A stretch of 64,000 bases of DNA from Manduca sexta (Eukaryota > Arthropoda > Insecta > Lepidoptera > Sphingidae). The notes beneath the pieces were generated by a model. The model had not been told where the DNA came from. It was given only the letters and a program-made list of their open reading frames with translations, and searched no databases. The stretch is from positions 15,446,777 through 15,510,776 of the forward strand of contig NC_051141.1 in assembly GCF_014839805.1 (NCBI RefSeq). The letters are read 5' to 3'. The stretch's first letter is position 1; each line of letters begins with the position of its first letter. A program made the translations under genes and the position numbers. Positions 27,401-37,829 of the stretch are shown here, piece after piece.

Positions 27401-30174
27401 AATTACCGTATGAAGTATTAAAAAAGTAATCCGTAAACCTTTCTTTTATTATTAACTAGTTGACCTGACAGACGTTGCCCGTCTTAACTATGAATTTGTA
27501 GCGCGCATTCTGTCAATCGCTGACAGTTATTTCAAACAATTGACAGTTATATAAAATTAATATTTTCGTTAAGTTTTCTTAAATTTTCTAATTTTCCGCG
27601 CAATTTTTTGAATTTTTTCTTTCATAAGAACCTTCCCTCGACAATAACAAACAATAAAAAAACATAGTGAAATCGGTCCAGCCGTTCACGCGTGATGGCG
27701 TGACCAAGGGAAATAAGGATTCATTTTTATATACATAGATTACCAAGAGGGACCTACTGGGTAACCTACCACACTTACCTGCGCTGGCATTTTATCCAGG
27801 AATAGCAGTAAATTGAAGGTGGGATCGTTGATAATAGAAACAGCATTCCTTATGATTGAATGCAAACTGCTCTGAGCTGACTGAAGCAGTGACGTAAGCC
27901 AGGTCTCTACTGACCCCTCTGCTCGCACCGGACGCTCTAGTTTAATTTCCTCGCCTTCAGATGATACGATTGCTATCATTTTGTTGTATTCTGCGAAAAA
28001 TTTTAGAAGGTGACAGACCTAGTTACATTTATTTAAGATATTGAAATTTTATCGTTGTGTTAATCGAGAATTTTATCAGTCACTAGCTTCACTCAATAAA
28101 TGCTGAATTGTCTTAGTTATAAATAAATATCGAATATTTATTTCGAACTGCGACTTTTCGATAAATTGTTACTTGAAATGATTTTGGAAACTAAAGTGAT
28201 ATTTCAAAATTCACATTCATTAAACGCGCGAAGTTAAAAGACTCGACAAGTTTTTTGAAATTGTTGAATTTTTTAACAATATTCTTAATTTTTCTTGCCG
28301 TAAAAACCTTCTAGAAAGTATTACAAACCTTAAAAAAATTCAGAATTTGGCTAAGTCATTCTTAAGTTACAGCATGATCAAGGCAAATAGAGATTAATTT
28401 TTAAACATTTAGATTAGGATATACTGAAGAAAATTGTCGCCTCTGCTTCAGTTTCATATGAGAGAATTCGAGGTTATATCAGCAACCTGGGTGTATATGG
28501 CCTTGGTTAGGTCATTCGCTCTCTCAAGGACGATTTTACGCGTTTATCGACCCGTTTTCCACTGATTACAGCTGGTTCACCTACCAAAGACTCGACGCGT
28601 GTGCCACCCAGTCGAGATTATCCTAGCTTTCGGTCATTAAAACGCGAGTGAAGTGAGATATAAATTACATTTAAATGTTCACTGCATGGGGAAAATATTG
28701 ATCAGTTTTAAATTTGGTAAGATATAATAATTCTGTAAATATCTTTTTATTAAAGTTTCATTAACATACAAAAGTTACTTTTGTATGTTAATGAAACTTG
28801 CCTGTATTGTAGTAAATATTATAGATATTGTATTTTCATGATGCATACAGCTATAAGATATAATATAGGCTCACCAATATCATGAAATTTGACGTATCTG
28901 ATGTTATCAAAAATAGAAAGTAGATGATTCTGTATCGTGTGTGAATCGGATGCCTGGCCAAGAATTTCAAGCAGGGCAGGATCCGACACGAAGAAAAACC
29001 TCGGGAACATCGTTCTTTTCCTCTCTAAATAGCCACTAAGACTCTTCTGGCACAACTCCAGTTGCTCTTGCAAGTGAGGCAAGAGTTGTCTCAGCAGGTC
29101 GTCACCAACGCAGCACGACACCACGCCGGGTGTCTCGTGAGCCCTTTGCATGATCTTCTGCCACGATTTGTCGATTTTTGAGAACCGTTTCGCTTCTTTG
29201 GGCAATTGTTTCGCGATGTCGCCTCCCACGAACACCGCTTCGAGATACACCCACATGTTCTGAACTAGAAGCCAGCGCTCTAAGATTTCGTTTGTGCTTT
29301 GCAGATCGTAAAGCCATTGTTGGATCTGTTTTCTGAAGGGTGCGTTATATCTGAAAATAAGATAGAGCGGCCTATACTTACATCCCGTCTCTAGAATAAC
29401 GATGACGTGAATATAAAAGAATCACTTTAATAAACTAAATATTAAAAAGAATTTGCAACAAAGTTTCTAAAGCATTTGTCTCGAACGTTAGAGCCGTAAG
29501 GTTATGTGTCAAAATTATTTAACATTTCTTGTTCTATAATTTTTTTGCGTTACCTACTTTAATAACGGACACCCATGTTACAAAGCTAGTTTGTGGATTT
29601 ACGACTGATCGAGTATTTTGAGAAATAATCTTAATAAATACAATTCGTAGCGAATATTAACACAGCGCAGCGTTGGATGTCCGCCCATGACGTGGACAAA
29701 CGACCTAACAAAAGGTGCAGGGGGTCGCTGAATGCAGGCCACATCCAATAGGTTTATTAGGAAATCTTTGGGGGAGACCCATGTTCAGCAGTGAACATCC
29801 TACGATTGATGATGATGAATCAGTGAATTCAAACCTATCGCTATCCACTGTGAAGGCAGGTCTCAGGTCAGTCTAATATTACGGACGATTTCTAGTTTCT
29901 TTGAAACGACATAACGAAAATATTTTTTGTTTAAAACTAATTCTTGTGCAGTACTTACTTAATATCATCCTTACCGATTAGACAACAAGGATCCAAGTAT
30001 CATTAGACTGTCTTCAAGCTGACCAATGGTTTCGGCAGTGGTGTCGCCTCTAAGCAGCAGCTCGCCGCGGTTGTTAAATGTTTGGAAGGTAAGCTCGTGA
30101 ACCGACCACTCATTTGTAACCTGACGTAGCTTCGCTTCTATATCCTTCTCTTTCATCGCTGATATACAAATGTC
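11552..30174 (-). CDS. DNAH5-like: Axonemal dynein heavy chain, DNAH5/DNAH8 outer-arm type, 25 exons, N-terminus missing
   Basis: Motor heavy chain of ciliary or flagellar outer dynein arms; in insects most likely sperm-tail or sensory-cilium related. Exons 5' to 3': 29975-30174, 28875-29350, 27779-27990, 26713-26937, 26191-26363, 25562-25717, 24846-25056, 23989-24183, 23463-23759, 23268-23386, 22773-23134, 21649-22635, 20865-21357, 20034-20405, 19624-19894, 18328-19122, 18005-18253, 16306-17874, 16042-16210, 15818-15970, 14477-15452, 13985-14141, 13150-13302, 12630-12762, 11552-11805. All internal junctions are GT/AG and the sum is 9,357 nt, exactly in frame (3,118 aa). Four P-loops appear in order: [24 protein letters not shown] and GVGGSGKQ. 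The C-terminus [14 protein letters not shown] is that of the DNAH5/8 group. Family members are about 4,600 aa, so roughly 1,500 N-terminal residues are missing. DNAH5 and DNAH8 cannot be told apart by eye. No frame breaks were found. Confidence 0.95.
12101..12552. mobile_element. 452-bp nested foldback element with TTAA target duplications (piggyBac-like MITE)
   Basis: Inverted ends ggcgatacctcaaggtcca (12101) and the complement ending at 12552 are flanked by TTAA at 12097-12100 and 12553-12556. The arms pair over most of the element. The centre is a hairpin unit of about 97 bp (12231-12330) repeated once in tandem (to about 12424). Each unit itself reads catggatatttc...gaaatatccatg. TTAA duplications are the hallmark of piggyBac-class transposition. 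No transposase is encoded. Confidence 0.88.
15818..17874 (-). CDS. DNAH5-like: Dynein heavy chain exons 18-20: return coiled coil, AAA5, into AAA6
   Basis: Exon 16306-17874 (1,569 nt, the longest) starts in the returning coiled coil ([20 protein letters not shown]). It passes through [14 protein letters not shown] and the AAA5 core [20 protein letters not shown] to [12 protein letters not shown] and [16 protein letters not shown]. Exon 16042-16210 reads [19 protein letters not shown] and [20 protein letters not shown]. Exon 15818-15970 reads [20 protein letters not shown], entering AAA6. Phases match at each junction. Confidence 0.93.
18005..19122 (-). CDS. DNAH5-like: Dynein heavy chain exons 16-17: stalk and microtubule-binding tip
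   Basis: Exon 18328-19122 moves from the AAA4 end ([20 protein letters not shown]) into the first stalk coiled coil, rich in A, E, K and V heptads ([20 protein letters not shown]). It then reaches the microtubule-binding-domain landmark [20 protein letters not shown]. Exon 18005-18253 continues the tip with [20 protein letters not shown] and [19 protein letters not shown]. These are family hallmarks of the stalk head that contacts the outer-doublet B tubule. Confidence 0.93.
19123..19623 (-). other. Dynein intron with repeat-like content
   Basis: Includes a gtctgtgtgtctgtctgtgg stretch near 19270 of the kind seen in lepidopteran Helitron remnants. No exon was found. Confidence 0.4.
19624..23134 (-). 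CDS. DNAH5-like: Dynein heavy chain exons 11-15: AAA2, AAA3, AAA4
   Basis: Exon 22773-23134 completes AAA2 ([35 protein letters not shown]). Exon 21649-22635 holds AAA3 Walker [13 protein letters not shown] (about residues 1085-1092) and Walker [12 protein letters not shown], after an acidic insert [13 protein letters not shown]. Exon 20865-21357 finishes AAA3 ([30 protein letters not shown]). Exon 20034-20405 has AAA4 Walker [16 protein letters not shown]. Exon 19624-19894 has the Walker-B-like [19 protein letters not shown]. All four nucleotide sites keep their glycine-lysine cores. Confidence 0.93.
20443..20629 (-). mobile_element. Degraded non-autonomous Helitron
   Basis: Minus-strand 5' end TC at 20629 after an A. 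It contains the family segment gagattagcgcgttcaaac shared with 39438-40191 and 57159-58047. The 3' CTAG end is not preserved. It lies in the intron between dynein exons 13 and 14. Confidence 0.6.
21560..21620 (+). mobile_element. SINE 3' fragment in dynein intron
   Basis: Shares gtgaaaagtgggtgcct and the following body piece with the SINE fragment at 58681-58802. It is short and 5'-truncated. Confidence 0.55.
23268..25717 (-). CDS. DNAH5-like: Dynein heavy chain exons 6-10: AAA1 and start of AAA2
   Basis: Exon 25562-25717 has the AAA1 Walker [11 protein letters not shown] (about residues 448-455). This is the main ATP-hydrolysing site. Exon 24846-25056 has the Walker B region [15 protein letters not shown]. 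Exon 23989-24183 carries [15 protein letters not shown] and [19 protein letters not shown]. Exon 23463-23759 continues [20 protein letters not shown]. Exon 23268-23386 has the AAA2 P-loop [19 protein letters not shown]1 has every catalytic element one expects of an active motor. Exon 24846-25056 and the adjacent part of 25562-25717 are noticeably GC-richer than the other exons. Confidence 0.93.
24257..24419 (+). mobile_element. Small non-autonomous Helitron
   Basis: Starts TC (tctatacatattat) after an A and ends CTAG before a T, preceded by the GC-rich short stem cggcaacgccgcgagc. These are Helitron terminal features. 163 bp, non-coding, in a dynein intron. Confidence 0.7.
24437..24748 (-). 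mobile_element. Degraded SINE, same family as 45912-46262
   Basis: On the minus strand, tRNA-like head remnants near 24700-24748 are followed by a body with matches to the other copy. These include cagcgtggtggact near 24505-24525 and acccactgctgg at the 3' end. Heavily diverged, hence old. Confidence 0.7.
26191..30174 (-). CDS. DNAH5-like: Dynein heavy chain exons 1-5 of the window: end of tail and linker
   Basis: Five exons cover about residues 1-429 of the visible protein. They read from [18 protein letters not shown] (29975-30174) through [20 protein letters not shown] (28875-29350) to [14 protein letters not shown] (26713-26937) and [13 protein letters not shown] (26191-26363). These are linker-region blocks strongly conserved in DNAH5/8. 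The first exon starts in phase 0 after an AG acceptor (ct at 30175-30176), so upstream exons must exist, but none is recognisable up to 64 kb. The junction at 26713/26363 gives DMLCRLN, which fits the family. Confidence 0.9.
27456..27739 (-). mobile_element. Non-autonomous Helitron, 284 bp, family with the gaacggctggaccg segment
   Basis: Minus-strand element from TC at 27739 (after A) to CTAG at 27456-27459 (before T). Shared sequence includes ggtcacgccatcacgcgtga and ttgacagttatat. Sister copies lie at 38472-38749 and 46480-46680. It lies in a dynein intron. Confidence 0.82.
28300..28426 (-). mobile_element. Very degraded relative of the 27456 Helitron
   Basis: Aligns loosely with the terminal half of 27456-27739: the taaaaaccttct segment, then a decayed match to the accaagggaaat region ending near an atttagatta terminus. 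Low certainty. Confidence 0.4.
28753..28799. repeat. Perfect 22-bp inverted repeat with 3-nt loop
   Basis: Arms 28753-28774 and 28778-28799 (inner part cattaacatacaaaag and its complement) are exact. It lies in the dynein intron just downstream of exon 28875-29350. Confidence 0.88.
29655..29822 (+). mobile_element. LINE 3' end with GAT-rich tail
   Basis: Conceptual translation of the plus strand retains scraps of the C-terminus common in insect non-LTR ORF2, followed by tgatgatgatgaa. A similar but better preserved tail is at 52772-52925. 5'-truncated, as is usual for LINE insertions. Confidence 0.6.
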
Positions 30175-31690
30175 CTAAAAAATGAGACGGATGACGTGAT
30201 ATAATCGAAAACTAACGCACAAAGGGGCAGGGAAAGGGTGGGAAACATAAAATGTTTAAACACAAGCGTTTCTACATACAAGACGGTTTCCTACGCGATG
30301 TGTATCTGTGTCGTGTTTTTCAGGCGTTTGGTTACTTTCAGACTCTATGAATTAAAGTACGTATTTTATTTATTGATCATATAATTTAATTATTAATTAT
30401 AACATTTTATCATACATTAACTTATAAAATGTTATAAATTATATTTATCACCATTTCAACGATCTGAGTTAATATATATACATTGTAAAATATCATTGGC
30501 CTATTATTTTACTTTGTCATATAAAGATTAGAATATGAATACTCAGCAATTACTTAAAGGACATATCCCTATTATAAAATAAAATTACGTTTAGATCATT
30601 TTATACAAAACGTTAAATGCCTACACAAGAGAATGAAAAAATGTTTTGATAGTTTTATTAAAGTCAATATAAACACAGTTACATTGCTTAAGAACATTAT
30701 AAATTAAATAATATATCATACTATTGGTAACTGCAAAAGTAACCCAGAAACTGTTGACGCGTTTTACAATGATTAGAAGAACAGTGAAAGGGAAATGTTG
30801 AGGCGTATCACAAGATACGGCAATTCCTATTTCCCCCGTTTTCATGATACCCTGGTACTCGGTACGCGAAACCACCTGTTGTTGAAGCTGGCACATGCGT
30901 AGTATTGACTATAACGTGTGTAATTCGTCCGTAGTCCGTATATATTTATTGATTTGTTTTTGTTTGCTATTTTAGATGATCTCTGTAAGGCTATGCTTTC
31001 TTAGTACTCCTGCGGATCACATTTATTCGCGTGCATCGAGGAACAGCACTCTTTATGCGACACAACACAATCTTACGGATGAGTATAATCAGTGTGGTAT
31101 TAATAGTGGAGCGCCTGGAGGTTTTCACCTCGGATTAAAGTTATAGTGAATGAATTAATACGATCGATGTGGGATATTGTTTTTTAAACTATAAATTGCA
31201 ATGTTTACCCAAAATTATTTTGTGCACTCCATTTTTTCATTGTTAAAAAAAAATATTATAAAAAATTAATGTTTGACCAAATATTTTCACTTTAAACAGT
31301 ATTTTTTTTTATTTATATGTTAAATCTTACCTGAGTAGACATATAGGAATATTTTTCAAAGATACCTGTGTATAAAAATAGCAGTAGGGATCTCGAACAG
31401 GTAGAAAAATGTGGAGGGGAGAGCGGAACGACAGCTGCTATATACAATGGAATTTCTCGGCCAGTTTAATTATAAATGAAACGTACTCTATTGTGTACAT
31501 TTAAAAAAATAAGGTAATTAATTACGACTAATGAAAAGAAAAAAAAATATTAGTACAAAATCTGTTTATTTAAATATATTACATTGTTGTCTACATCAAA
31601 TATTTTCTTCTAACAACTTATTAACCTTAAGAATGATGAGACTACAAAAAATAATTGTAATCTGATGGCAAATTTTTTTTTTACCTCGTT
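30175..31690. other. AT-rich non-coding stretch upstream of the last visible dynein exon
   Basis: I see no exon, RNA gene or repeat I can name. A minus-strand frame at 30621-30896 has no recognisable features. If the dynein gene continues, this is intron. Confidence 0.5.
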
Positions 31691-31699
31691 GTGTTTTAA

Positions 31700-32042
31700 G
31701 GCTGATTTTAGCCAAAATAGCCCCCATGAAGGACTATGTTTTTTAATGAATATATAAATTGAGAGTCTGGAAAAGTTCTAGACCTACCTTGAAACCGATT
31801 GTTTTTAGCAGAAAAGTACAACTAATGAAAATTTTGTTGCAACAAAAAAATCTCGAATTAGTCTTCTACTTTTTTAAAAAGAGAACATTTAATCGTTCCA
31901 ATCGAAAATTCTTAAAAATTCCTAACTCGAAAACTATGAAAAATCGCGGAACACACACGGTGATGGTGGGTGATTCGGGTACCCCAAGGGTGCTCTATCT
32001 TTGGACCTCCGCTTGACACAATTTTCTGGGGCACCCTGTATC
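31700..32042 (-). repeat. Repeat copy ending in a gtgtccc-type terminus; inverted partner at 61765-62205
   Basis: Read on the minus strand it begins acagggtgccccagaaa, and it aligns with the plus strand of 61765-62205 over several hundred bases. Shared segments include aagcggaggt and ccgcgatttttcatagttt. A plus-strand ORF across it is probably fortuitous. The transposon class is unknown to me. Confidence 0.65.
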
Positions 32043-32137
32043 TCATTATAAATTGAGGAGTGTTAATCTATTTTTTTATTAAACTTCCAAGTAGTTAACA
32101 GACTACAATAAATTGAAATTCCTTATATTAAATGAAA

Positions 32138-32462
32138 GGTGATTTAACTGGTGGTAGGTCTCTTGAATATGTGAAAGTCCGCCTGGGTAGGTATCACCGC
32201 AGTGTCTATTTCTGCCGCTAATCGGCAGTGTATAGTCACTGTCTTGTTCCGGTTTGAAGTAAATTGTAGTTAGTGTAACTACTGTACATGACGAGATTTA
32301 ACATTTCATGTTTCAGGATGGCGAGCGCACTGGAATACCAAACAATAATTTGTTATTCAAGGTGTTGGATGGTGATTCTATTGTTTACGGGCAGTCGTAA
32401 CGTTTACCATCAGGCGAACGGCTAGCTCGTCTCGTCATTCAAGGAAATAAAAAAATAATAAT
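32138..32462 (+). mobile_element. Retroposon 3' region with A-rich tail
   Basis: Starts actggtggtagg and includes ctgggtaggtatcaccgc, ttccggtttgaag and taccatcaggcgaacggc, ending in an A-rich tail. This is a layout I recognise from lepidopteran LINE/SINE 3' ends. No ORF. Confidence 0.65.
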
Positions 32463-32800
32463 ATAAACAACATAAAAAATAGAAACAAATTGGAAAAGTC
32501 TTTAAATAATAATATTAAATTTTACTGGAACTGCTTTATAACGAGGTTGTAAAGGTAAAAAATAATTTGAATTAAAAAAATATTGGTGAGGGCTCTTTTA
32601 TACGAATTAGGGGAGTGTTGGGAATTGAACCCAAGTCTCTTCAGCGTGAAACGCCGACGCTCTGCCACTGACCTACACTCCCGACGCATATGAAATGCAA
32701 ATTTTACTATTAGTTCGACGCTGACTGCGTCGATGGCGAAGTTGTATTACGGTAGGACTGCAGTCCTGAGGACTCCGGTTCGATCCCCGGGTCGGGTATA
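32463..32800. repeat. Composite tRNA-like unit, copy 1 (module A minus, module B plus)
   Basis: Module A occupies 32611-32682 on the minus strand: 72 bp, 7-bp acceptor gggagtg/cactccc, T-arm ttgggttcaattcccaa, D-stem with one mismatch, anticodon position TTC. Module B is about 32720-32797 on the plus strand with ggttcgatccccgg. About 37 bp separate their 5' ends and both point outwards. An A7 run on the A side serves as a T-run terminator on its own strand. Confidence 0.85.
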
Positions 32801-32989
32801 GGAATAATATTTTCTCAGAATTAGGTCATTAGCAAAGCATTTCCCAGCTATTTATTTAAAAAAAATCGAGAAACTGAACACAAAAATTATAAATGAAACT
32901 GGTTTACAAAATGATAGTTATAAATGTGTAACAGAATTAATGTATAAGAAATTAGTTTGTACAAGTAAACAATATATATGTGCATAGGA

Positions 32990-34770
32990 CTGACAGGAGC
33001 AAAGTTACCTGCTTTTATACCAGGATCGCAGAAAAGCAGAGGAGATGTTATTTGACTGTTCGTAACGTATCAGAGTAGGGGGAAATCGAACATTGAAACG
33101 CAAAGCGTAATTGTAATGGATCGTGAAGTTCCGTACAAAGCCACAGTACCAGGTTCACCAAATTGACCTGTAACATTTTAATTCAGTTATATATTCCAGA
33201 TATTAATGAATATTTCTTTTCGTTCGATAATATCCATTGACTCATAAAAAGGTTTTTAGCACTTTAAACAGAAAATATTCACGAAAATGGGACATAAATT
33301 CAACCTTAATAAATCCAAATTACTTTCGAATATATTGATTTTGGTATAATACGGCGTAAGAGCTGATATGAACAGCGAGGCTTGCGGAACATTAATGAAC
33401 GTAGTGCCCCCCAACAGATACGTCACAATAAGGGCGAGGGAGATAGCAAACATGAAGAGAGACAATTGATATTACTCGATACTTAGTGGTGATAGGGTGT
33501 GTTTACATATAGGATTTAGATACAACTGAAATAAATGTACTAAAAAGATAATATTCATATTCTCATGTATATTAGATATTGGTATTGAAAGGGGTTTAGA
33601 ACTAATTATGATAAAACAATAGTTTTACTACTTATCATCTAAAATTATAGTAGATAATAAATTTCCGTTATTAATTTTGATTTTGGCGTTTGAAAATTTT
33701 ATTTGTAACTAGACAGTATTTTATGGTTTTATATTGCAATTCAACACTCGATATAATTAGGTATTGAAATAAAGAGGTGAATTAATGCATAAACTTTTCG
33801 CGAACCTTATTATTTTTGCATTATTCTTATTATATACCATCCCATACTACAAGGAATAGCGATTATTAATCAATATAAATCCCTTTCATTATGTTGCCAT
33901 CTTCAGACGACATCTCTTGTTTTCTGCACGTATCGTACGTAATAAACAATGTTATTTTACGCTCTATGTAATACAACTAAGGTCCAAGTTTAAACACTAT
34001 CTCCTTCAGTTCGAAGACTGGTAACGTATTATGCTCTCCTGGTAATGCTGTGGATGAAATATTATGACGTCGTAGGTTCGGGATCACGTCATTGGCTCGG
34101 AACCAATTTAAACGCATCTTTATAATCAGGATGTGGACATTAAACTTAGAAGAATCAATTGCCGAGACTGCAAAAAATATTAATTTCTGCCGAAAATATT
34201 ATAAGTATTGTTTTCTGAGTTAACAAATCACAATTGAAGCAAATGGATATTCAAGTTAGATAATTCAATTTAATTGCAACAACAAACAAAAAAAAATTTT
34301 CATGTGACATGAAACAATGATTGTTGCCTCACACGAATCACTCGTTTCAGGAAAACTACATTTCTTAGAATACGTTTACAACATTATAAGTAACTACAAT
34401 AAAGACCAATCCGTCAGTTGAGAATCATTGATCGCATACTATAATAAATGTCCTCGGCATTTCTGCTTTCCTAGTAAAACGGAGCGTATGTCCGACCTCT
34501 TTCAGGGACGCAAGTCCCATTCAATGAATGGACAAACGCCCATTCATTAATAATTATTATGGCTTAAGTAACTTAAATGCTGAAGACCGGCACCATTGGC
34601 GCAGTATAGTCCGGAATAAAATGATCCGTGCAGGGGGTCACGACCCTCAGCATTGAGGACATCGACGCAAGAAGAAGAAGTAACTTAAAACTCAATTTTA
34701 TGTACACATTGAATGTTAGAAAAAAATAACTAAGGCATTCTTCGTAAATATTTTGATGGATATAAATAAT
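32990..34770. repeat. Left arm of a long imperfect inverted repeat (partner 53410-55510)
   Basis: Matches the reverse complement of 53410-55510 in many blocks. Examples are cgtcacaataagggcgaggg (33421 region) and ggacgcaagtcccattcaat (34505 region). With the module A units beyond each arm, the repeat spans about 32463-34770 and 53410-56360. The arms share a 69-74 aa open frame (33256-33465 minus; 55019-55243 plus). Confidence 0.85.
34578..34677 (+). mobile_element. 100-bp truncated retroposon with 12-bp target duplication and GAA tail
   Basis: The insert ends in gacgcaagaagaag and is flanked by aagtaacttaaa at 34566-34577 and 34678-34689. The inverted partner copy at about 53490-53505 has the uninterrupted site. 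It is a clean target-primed insertion younger than the arm duplication. Confidence 0.85.
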
Positions 34771-36400
34771 AGTATACTCACAACAAATATATAATCTTCT
34801 TTCCAGTTCGTGGTTTTTGTTTATAAGCACATTTATTTTATATACATATTTATTTATGATTTGAGTAAAGTTATGCTTTTCTTTTAATTGCATCAATATT
34901 TTTTTGGAGTCGGCGCCTATAAATTTATTTTTTTAAAAAGATGTTTCTTTAGCGTCTTATTTATCAATTCCTATGTTCCATACGGTACAAATACAATTTA
35001 AATTTAACTTAGTGAACTATTAATATATAACAAAGAGTTCTGAGAATAATCAACTAAAAACAAAACTCCCTAGATCATGTCAATATAAGTATTACATATG
35101 AATAAAAACGGCCAGCTTTAATTTACACATAATATAGTGAATTCATAATATTATAATAGTAGGCTGTAAATGCTGGGATTTTTTTTCGGGTTCGCTCAGA
35201 GTGGCAAGAATCCACGCTACGTCACTGCAGTAGACATTTTAGAATTTAGACTTTAGAGGGATAAAGAAAACAAATTACCTTTAATAAATAATCATGTTGC
35301 AATAATAACTATAAACTAATCTATATTATTATTACGTATATAGTAAACAAAAATAATTTCGTAAATATTCGATAGCAAAACAACTTTTCTAAGGGATAAT
35401 TATAAATATTTTCTAACAAATTATTTATTTTCGAGTACGCAACGATGGCTGCAGTCTTTGACTTGATCAAGTACTTAATAAGTAATTATGGTAGCCATAA
35501 GCCGAATAAGTTTAAAGACTGCTCTAGCGCGGATACATAAATTTACAGCTGTTTTCAATAAACGATTCCAATCTCAATCTTCAATCCGCTTTTGAGAATA
35601 AACCAATTTAAATATAACTTATTTGTAAGCATTTAAAAAAACTCTGTTCTGATTGGTCCATTTTTGAGATAGATTGAAAAAAGCGATAGGCATCGTTTAT
35701 TGAAAATGGCGATTGAAAAGTAAAACATATTTATAGAGGAGAGATCCAACTTTAACTACCACGATCGCATAAAAGTGAAGAGATCATTTAAATTTGCAAG
35801 CTGCGAAATGATGAACACCTAGTTTTTTTGTACTTTCATAGATGGAAAATCCATTTCATTTTGCAAAAAACTTATGACATCTTATTTTTCAACTTTCTTA
35901 TTAGTTTTTTTTAATTTTATTTTCGTCCCTTCGCCATTTATGAGTGAATTTAATATTGTAGTTTTAAAACACGAAAATACAGTATAGGAAAATGTTTCCA
36001 GGCGCGTCGGTAGCCTGTGCCTGGGTTCATGTCTATATCTTTGCGCTACGAGCAGATAGATGGCAGTACTGACTGGTACGTAATTTTGATACTTTAATAG
36101 GTATATCGAAAATTCAATTAAAACTAAATCACGGCAAAGCCAAAACCTTCGGCTAGGTGTTGTATTTAACTTTAACTAGGTTTATGTATGTATGTAGGTT
36201 TCTAAATACTTATTAATAATTTTCCATTCGTTTGTAATATAAGGCACTAAAGTTAAATAAACGAATGATTCATTAAATCGAGAGGGTCCTCTGAAATCTG
36301 CCGCCTAAGAGGCTACTGTCCATAGGCCACGGCCTATACGTCCTATTTACAAATCCAGGACTGTTTCTGTATCTTTACGAATGTTTGGAGGTTCCAAAAA
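34771..36400. other. AT-rich stretch, nothing identified
   Basis: No coding, RNA or named repeat features were seen; scattered short runs only. Confidence 0.45.
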
Positions 36401-37130
36401 TATTTGTTTTGATCTTGGATACTGTGGGAGCTAGGAGTCGCGGTAGCTCCTGATGCCCATTAATGTAGGAAATAGATGAGCTCACGAGGTCACTGCTAGG
36501 AGTATTTTTTGTACATATCTTTATACAATATATTATAGATTTTACATGCAGTTAAAATGTTATAGATAATATTAATTTAAAAGGATAAATTATAAAGTAT
36601 AGTAGTCGTCAACATAAAGAAGGGTTAGCACTCCACAGTAATGATTATATTATTAGTCTAGATAATCGGTTTCTCTATACTATTATATAGGTGTAAAGCT
36701 AAAGAGTTTGTTTGTTTGAACGCGCTAATCTCGAGAACTACTGGTCCGAATTGAAAAATTCCTTTAATATTGCATAGCCTATTTATCGAAGAAGACTATA
36801 GGCAATATAACATTACGCTATGACCAATGGGAGCGGAGCAGTAATGAAAAATGTTGCGAAACGGGTAAACTTTATTCCTTTTGAAAACTCCCGTTGCCTG
36901 CACTGCGTAAAGGGTAAAAGTTACGCAACAATGACGCAGGTAGAGTTGTTCATGTAAAAAGTTCTAAAAATATACCTAGAAAACACAGATCAAACTGATC
37001 ATGTACGAGGCGGGCGAAGCTGCAAAGCGTGGGCTAAAAGCTTTCCGGCTTGCACCAGGACATAATGAACAGAAAGAGAACTAATAGGATCATGAATTAA
37101 AAGCTTAATTTTAAAAATGTTTACTTTTTA
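36400..37130 (+). repeat. Repeat block, direct partner at 52020-52440
   Basis: Shared direct-orientation segments include gtaggaaatagatgagct, gaggtcactgctaggagtat and gcgaagctgcaaagcgtggg. This copy is longer because a Helitron fragment sits inside it (36674 to about 36980). Confidence 0.8.
36674..36980 (+). mobile_element. Helitron fragment with one 123-bp internal unit
   Basis: Begins tctatactattatata and carries gaacgcgctaatctcgag and gagcggagcagtaatgaaa like the longer copies, but with a single internal unit and no 3' end. It is absent from the matching block near 52297. Confidence 0.75.
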
Positions 37131-37244
37131 TTTTTTTAGCCATAATAATGAAAACAAAATATTATGTTTTGTTGTTTTTATATTAGAAAAATATGAAACC
37201 TATTTTAGAGGTCATTTCTTTATATTTCTTTTATAAGTAAAAGG

Positions 37245-37400
37245 AAGGAAGTTTGTAATTTTCCGACCAACATAAAATTTGCACGGGACGTGAGATAAAA
37301 AATGAAGAGATTGGATGATTAACGGGAGCACTGGGAGTTGAACCCAGGATGTTCAACGTGCTTCACTATACAGGATGTGGTCTATCAAACTTCCAAACCC
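37245..37400 (-). repeat. tRNA 3'-half-like module C, copy 1
   Basis: On the minus strand it contains ctgggttcaactcccagtgc, a T-arm plus acceptor-like end. It is embedded in a block that is inverted relative to 51855-51990 (shared attttccgaccaacataa). There is no intact 5' half, so it is not a tRNA gene. Confidence 0.7.
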
Positions 37401-37829
37401 ATGATACGGTTTCAGTGTTAACTTCTAACATACATTAAAACTGTTCAAATCGTACATCCTGGCATCATTTGACTGTGTGTAGACTATAGTACTATATCCA
37501 CATTTTTTTGTCAATGCTCTTGGCTTGGTTTCATTGCTGGTACAGTCGTATCCTTGAAAATGGCCTCCCCGTCGATGTTGAAGTCGTTGCGCAAGTTAGA
37601 TGTTTAGTAGACATTTTATTTCAAGAACAACCCTCGTTTAAACCAACTAAATAATTTTAAAAAAGAGTTTAAGGCGAAAGGCATGTTTATAGATTCATTT
37701 TCAATTCATTTGTCAACACTGTTTTTTTACGCGCCTGTTATATCTCCATAAATTCTTGGAGTCATTTCGTACTAGGATAACTACTCAATTAAAAATAAAC
37801 AAAATTATTAGAGTTTTTTTTTTCAGGAA

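Noticed and set aside
30621..30896. Minus-strand frame as an upstream dynein exon
   Set aside because: No similarity to the dynein tail and no fitting splice sites at the correct phase for the 29975-30174 exon.
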